Origin: Acidimicrobiales bacterium
Lineage (GTDB): Bacteria; Actinomycetota; Acidimicrobiia; Acidimicrobiales; Iamiaceae
Assembly: GCA_025463985.1 (NCBI GenBank)
Contig: JAODBM010000040.1
Location: 1-49,592, forward strand
Direction: 5' to 3'
DNA length: 49,592 nt
Shown here: one piece after another, positions 47,601 through 49,592 of the stretch
Layout of the letters: the number at the start of each line of letters is the position of its first letter
How positions within the stretch are numbered: position 1 is the stretch's first letter
Translations under genes and position numbers: made by a program
Notes under the pieces: generated by a model
Database searches by the model: none
What the model was told of the DNA's origin: nothing
Seen by the model: only the letters and a program-made list of their open reading frames with translations

Positions 47601-49592
47601 CTGGTCTCGGGCGGCGCGGTGTTCGAGCAGGGCGACGGCGCCACGGCCGGCAACCGGGTGGCGGTGGAGTCGTCGGCGCTCGAGTTCTCCGGCAGCGGGT
47701 CGGCGTCCATCGTCATGCACGGCAGCAGCTCGCTGGCCGGCACCGTGCCGGCGGCCGCCCACGTCGACCTCGAGGCGCTCGGTTGTGGCGGCGGCTTCAA
47801 CACGTCGGTGAGCACCGCGACGCCGCTCACCAACGCGGGTTCGATCACGCTCACGTCCGCCGGGTGCGGCGGCAACTACGCGCAGCTCATCGTGTCGGGG
47901 GCCTTCACCAACACCGGGACGTTCACCGTCGCCCCGGGCGCCGGCGGCGCCCGCTACCTGAGCGCCTCCACGTTCGACGACCACGGCACGTTGTCGTTGC
48001 TGAGCGGTGCGCCGCTGCAGCTCACGGGCTCCTTGGTGAACGAGCCCGACGGCACGCTGCGGGTGGCGGTGGACGCCGCCGGCGTCAACGGCCGCGTCGA
48101 CGCCAGCGGCTCGGCGACGTTCGGCGGCACGCTGCGCACGGACACGACCTTCACGCCGGCGTTCGGCGACACGTTCCAGGTGGCGACCTACGCGTCGACC
48201 GGCGGCACGTTCGCGACGATGGACGCGCACGGCACGCAGTACACCGCCCAGTACGGAGCGACCAGCCTCACGCTCGCCGTCCTGAAGGTCAGCGGCGCCA
48301 CGCTCAGCGCCACGCCTGCCGGCGCCACCGTGGCGGGGGAGCCCGTGACCTTCGACGCGCAGGTCGTGGCGGTGGCCCCGGCGACCGGGACCCCGACCGG
48401 CACGGTGACCTTCCACGAGGGCCTGATCGTGCTCGGAACCGCCGCGCTCGACGGGACCGGCCACGCCGCGTTCATCACCGCGGCGTTGAACCCCGGCACC
48501 CACGACGTGGTGGCGACCTACGGGGGCGACGCCCAGTTCGGCCACAGCGACTCGTCGATCGTCACGCGCACGGTCACGACCGCCGCCACCACGACCGCGC
48601 TCGGCTCGGCCCCCAACCCGTCGATGCCCGGCCAGGACGCGGTGTTCACGGCGACGGTCGCGGTGGTCGCGCCCGGGAGCGGGCCGATCACCGGCTCGGT
48701 CACGTTCACCGAAGGCGCGACGACGCTGGCCAGCGTGCCGGTCGACGCGTCGGGCCAGGCCGTCTTTACGACGCACGCGCTGAGCATCGGGCACCACAGC
48801 GTCGTCGCCGGCTACGTCGGCGACCCCCGGTTGGCTCCGAGCACGTCGACCGCGGTCGACCAGAACGTGGCCGGCGTGAGCCGCCCGACCGCCACCGTCC
48901 TGGGCCCCCTGTCGAGCGTGCCGGTCGCGACCGAGCCGGTCACGCTCAGCGCCAGCGTGGCGCCACAGACGGGCAGCGGCGTTCCGTCGGGCACCGTCGT
49001 GTTCAACGACGGCCCCACCCCGCTCGGACAAGCCGTGCTCGACGGGTCGGGCGTGGCCCGGCTGCTCGTGCCGAGCGGGTTCCGGGCCGGAAGCCACGAC
49101 CTGCAAGCCCAGTACGGCGGTGACCCCGCCTTCGACGCCAGCACCTCGCCGGTGCTCACCACCGGGGTCGGTCAGGCGAACGCCACGGTGGCCGTGACGG
49201 CGCGGGTGAGCGCGGACCCGAAGGGGTCGGTGGTGTTCGACGTCGTCGTCAGCCCCGCGGCCCCGGCCACCGGCCTGCCCGACGGGGTCGTCGTGCTGAC
49301 CGACGGCACCCAGACCCTGGGCCAGGCCCAGCTCGGCGCCGGGAAGACCACGTTCGTGCAGTGCTTCACGTCGTCCTGCACGATCCCGGTCACCACCACG
49401 ACGACGTCGTCCACGACGACGACCATCCCCACGACGACGTCGTCCACGACGACGTCCACGTCGACCACGTCGACCACCACGACGTCCACGACCACGACGT
49501 CCACGACGACCACGACGACGACCACGACCATCCCCACGACGACCACGACGCGCCGGGGCGCGCCGACGACCGGTGCGGGCACGACCCCACCG
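44670..49592 (+). CDS. Giant secreted repeat protein (beta-helix-like repeats, Ig-like domains, Thr/Ser stalk), 3' truncated
   Basis: The frame is open for 1641 codons to the window end without a stop, so the C-terminus is missing. GTG 44670 follows GGGGAGA. An Arg-rich start leads to a membrane or signal segment (residues 31-53). Six repeats of 180-183 residues follow (bases 45000-47990), each with CGGGFNT and CGGNYA cysteine motifs and TNxGTI-type beta-strand rungs like filamentous hemagglutinin-type solenoids. A closing domain precedes three complete and one partial Ig-like (Big_5-type) domain (VTFHEGLIVLG, VTFTEGATTLAS, VVFNDGPTPLG). A Thr/Ser-rich stalk (49384-49550) comes last. The likely role is a surface adhesin or envelope protein; the anchor lies beyond the window. 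Confidence 0.85.
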   Translation, partial: MGLGPRHPGRRWARSGAGRAAGPRRGAPRGAVLVVALVLGASAAATLLAIGFGRPAAGGPVCTKSWAAATSGDWSDGTKWSPAGAPASGDDVCVTVAGTYTVTVHQNVGANSLAVGATSGGGTATVVVEAVGCGGGFNTELHVSTTIDVNARGHLDESSTGCGGNYALLQAGGLVTVDGALSTSAGAGGIRYLRASVLNHGTLTLGANPTLEDSGGTLTNQGTVNVTGDWRAQGTTIVTNTSGSMISSGAGRLTVSGATFNEGGGATGGPNPVVIDGATLNLSGSGTAAHFTVHNSATLTGTLAASRSIDVEAAGCGGGFNTEAHVSGAFTNAGTITLTSTGCGGNYALLSANAPFTNSGTFTSAAGAGGLRYLRADVINTGTIATDTLTHYDQGSTTLTNQGTIDLLAGAQLQLSASRLRNLAGGSVTSVGTGQLVSTPGSTFEQGAGTTSGSQPVLIDGAALQFSGPGNGSFVVHNSASLSGDVPAGDQVTIEALGCGGGFNTALTGAGSFTNAGSISLTSSGCGGNYALFQTSGTVTNDGTISSLAGAGGPRYLRASVLNHGTLAVSQPLSYDLGGSVLTNTGSITASDVLMGAGATRIANLAGSVSASGAGRVQVSGGTVFEQGGGSVTGNPVAVESSGLAFSGAGTGSFLVHGSSALAGDVPSGAVVTVEAVGCGGGFNTSLFGSGPFTNAGSISLTSTGCGGNYALFQTAGTITNDGTITSAAGAGGARYLRASVLNHGTLSVASDLNYDLSGAVLTNTGTVSATHVLAASGSTRIRNLGGTVSASGSGVALVSGGAVFEQGNGAVTGNRVAVESSGLEFTGTGPGPFVMHGSSVLAGDVPSGDVVTLEALGCGGGFNTSVFAGASFVNAGSISLTSSGCGGNYALLQLAGTITNDGAISSDAGSGGARYLRTSVLNHGTLTVSQGLNYDQGGAVLTNQGTVSVTQALAASGATRIRNLAGTISASGPGVVLVSGGAVFEQGDGATAGNRVAVESSALEFSGSGSASIVMHGSSSLAGTVPAAAHVDLEALGCGGGFNTSVSTATPLTNAGSITLTSAGCGGNYAQLIVSGAFTNTGTFTVAPGAGGARYLSASTFDDHGTLSLLSGAPLQLTGSLVNEPDGTLRVAVDAAGVNGRVDASGSATFGGTLRTDTTFTPAFGDTFQVATYASTGGTFATMDAHGTQYTAQYGATSLTLAVLKVSGATLSATPAGATVAGEPVTFDAQVVAVAPATGTPTGTVTFHEGLIVLGTAALDGTGHAAFITAALNPGTHDVVATYGGDAQFGHSDSSIVTRTVTTAATTTALGSAPNPSMPGQDAVFTATVAVVAPGSGPITGSVTFTEGATTLASVPVDASGQAVFTTHALSIGHHSVVAGYVGDPRLAPSTSTAVDQNVAGVSRPTATVLGPLSSVPVATEPVTLSASVAPQTGSGVPSGTVVFNDGPTPLGQAVLDGSGVARLLVPSGFRAGSHDLQAQYGGDPAFDASTSPVLTTGVGQANATVAVTARVSADPKGSVVFDVVVSPAAPATGLPDGVVVLTDGTQTLGQAQLGAGKTTFVQCFTSSCTIPVTTTTTSSTTTTIPTTTSSTTTSTSTTSTTTTSTTTTSTTTTTTTTTIPTTTTTRRGAPTTGAGTTPP
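45000..47990 (+). repeat. Six coding repeats of 540-549 bp with paired cysteines
   Basis: The first cysteine codon of each unit is at 45066, 45615, 46164, 46704, 47244 and 47784, giving periods of 549, 549, 540, 540 and 540 bases. The second cysteine (CGGNYA) follows 81-87 bases later in every unit. The last four units are the most alike at the DNA level. Confidence 0.88.
49384..49550 (+). repeat. Thr/Ser codon tract (ACG/ACC/TCG/TCC)
   Basis: Nearly every codon is a Thr or Ser codon, with two short IPT interruptions. It encodes the stalk of the surface protein and makes a long Val/Asp antisense open frame that is not a gene. Confidence 0.85.

Noticed and set aside
46848-49106. Minus-strand open frame of 752 codons opposite the surface protein
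   Set aside because: Its periodicity is that of the plus-strand repeats. The plus frame has a signal segment, cysteine motifs and Ig-like domains.
49172-49582. Val/Asp-rich minus-strand open frame
   Set aside because: Antisense of the Thr/Ser codon tract.

Overview
The window is a chromosomal segment of a high-GC Actinomycetota. The lineage is probably Acidimicrobiia or a relative; this is inferred from GC content, GTG starts, an F420-dependent LLM oxidoreductase and CRVVDTR-type secreted proteins, not from a marker gene. Most genes are housekeeping or lipid related. Many lack a Shine-Dalgarno and instead have a TANNNT box 7-9 bases before the start codon, as expected for leaderless transcripts.

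Layout. 1-11113: the conserved actinobacterial block mfd (partial), parvulin-type lipoprotein, mazG, eno, ftsB-like, DUF501, ppx/gppA. Mycobacteria have the same order (mfd, mazG, lpqU, eno, Rv1024, Rv1025, Rv1026). Here it is interrupted by a GT39-like membrane protein and a phosphotransferase, with 52-nt hairpin repeats on both sides of the GT39 gene. 11188-18276: acyl-CoA and lipid genes (acetyl-CoA synthetase-like enzyme overlapping a GNAT acetyltransferase, CoA ligase, crotonase, SDR, PlsC) with palindromic operator-like sites. 18346-21361: SGNH-type lipoprotein, Fe-S PD-(D/E)XK nuclease, secreted CRVVDTR protein and a hypothetical. 21393-24378: tRNA-Leu(UAA) followed by an integrase, a DUF3800-like gene coupled to it, a frameshifted excisionase-like gene and a small secreted protein. 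This looks like a small, decaying tRNA-targeted element. 24368-32713: flippase-like protein, LLM oxidoreductase, aquaporin, two-TM protein, gcvP and purU. 32943-35846: secreted BNR propeller protein. 35940-40733: MoxR, DUF58 and two VWA proteins plus a PlsC. 40871-44584: patatin, YhgE/Pip-like permease, class III cyclase. 44670 to the end: a very large secreted repeat protein that is still open at the window edge.

The strongest undescribed signal is a family of six intergenic elements, each exactly 52 nt. Each has a 12-bp outer stem with a fixed mismatch at pair 5, a 5x5 internal loop, a 6-bp inner stem and a 6-nt loop. Compensatory changes between copies support selection on the fold. Other points of interest are a sequence matching the KstR consensus, a shared half-site before two acyl-CoA genes, a strong structured element before the aquaporin, tiny upstream ORFs overlapping the aquaporin and patatin starts, and six 180-183-residue repeats with paired cysteines in the terminal surface protein.
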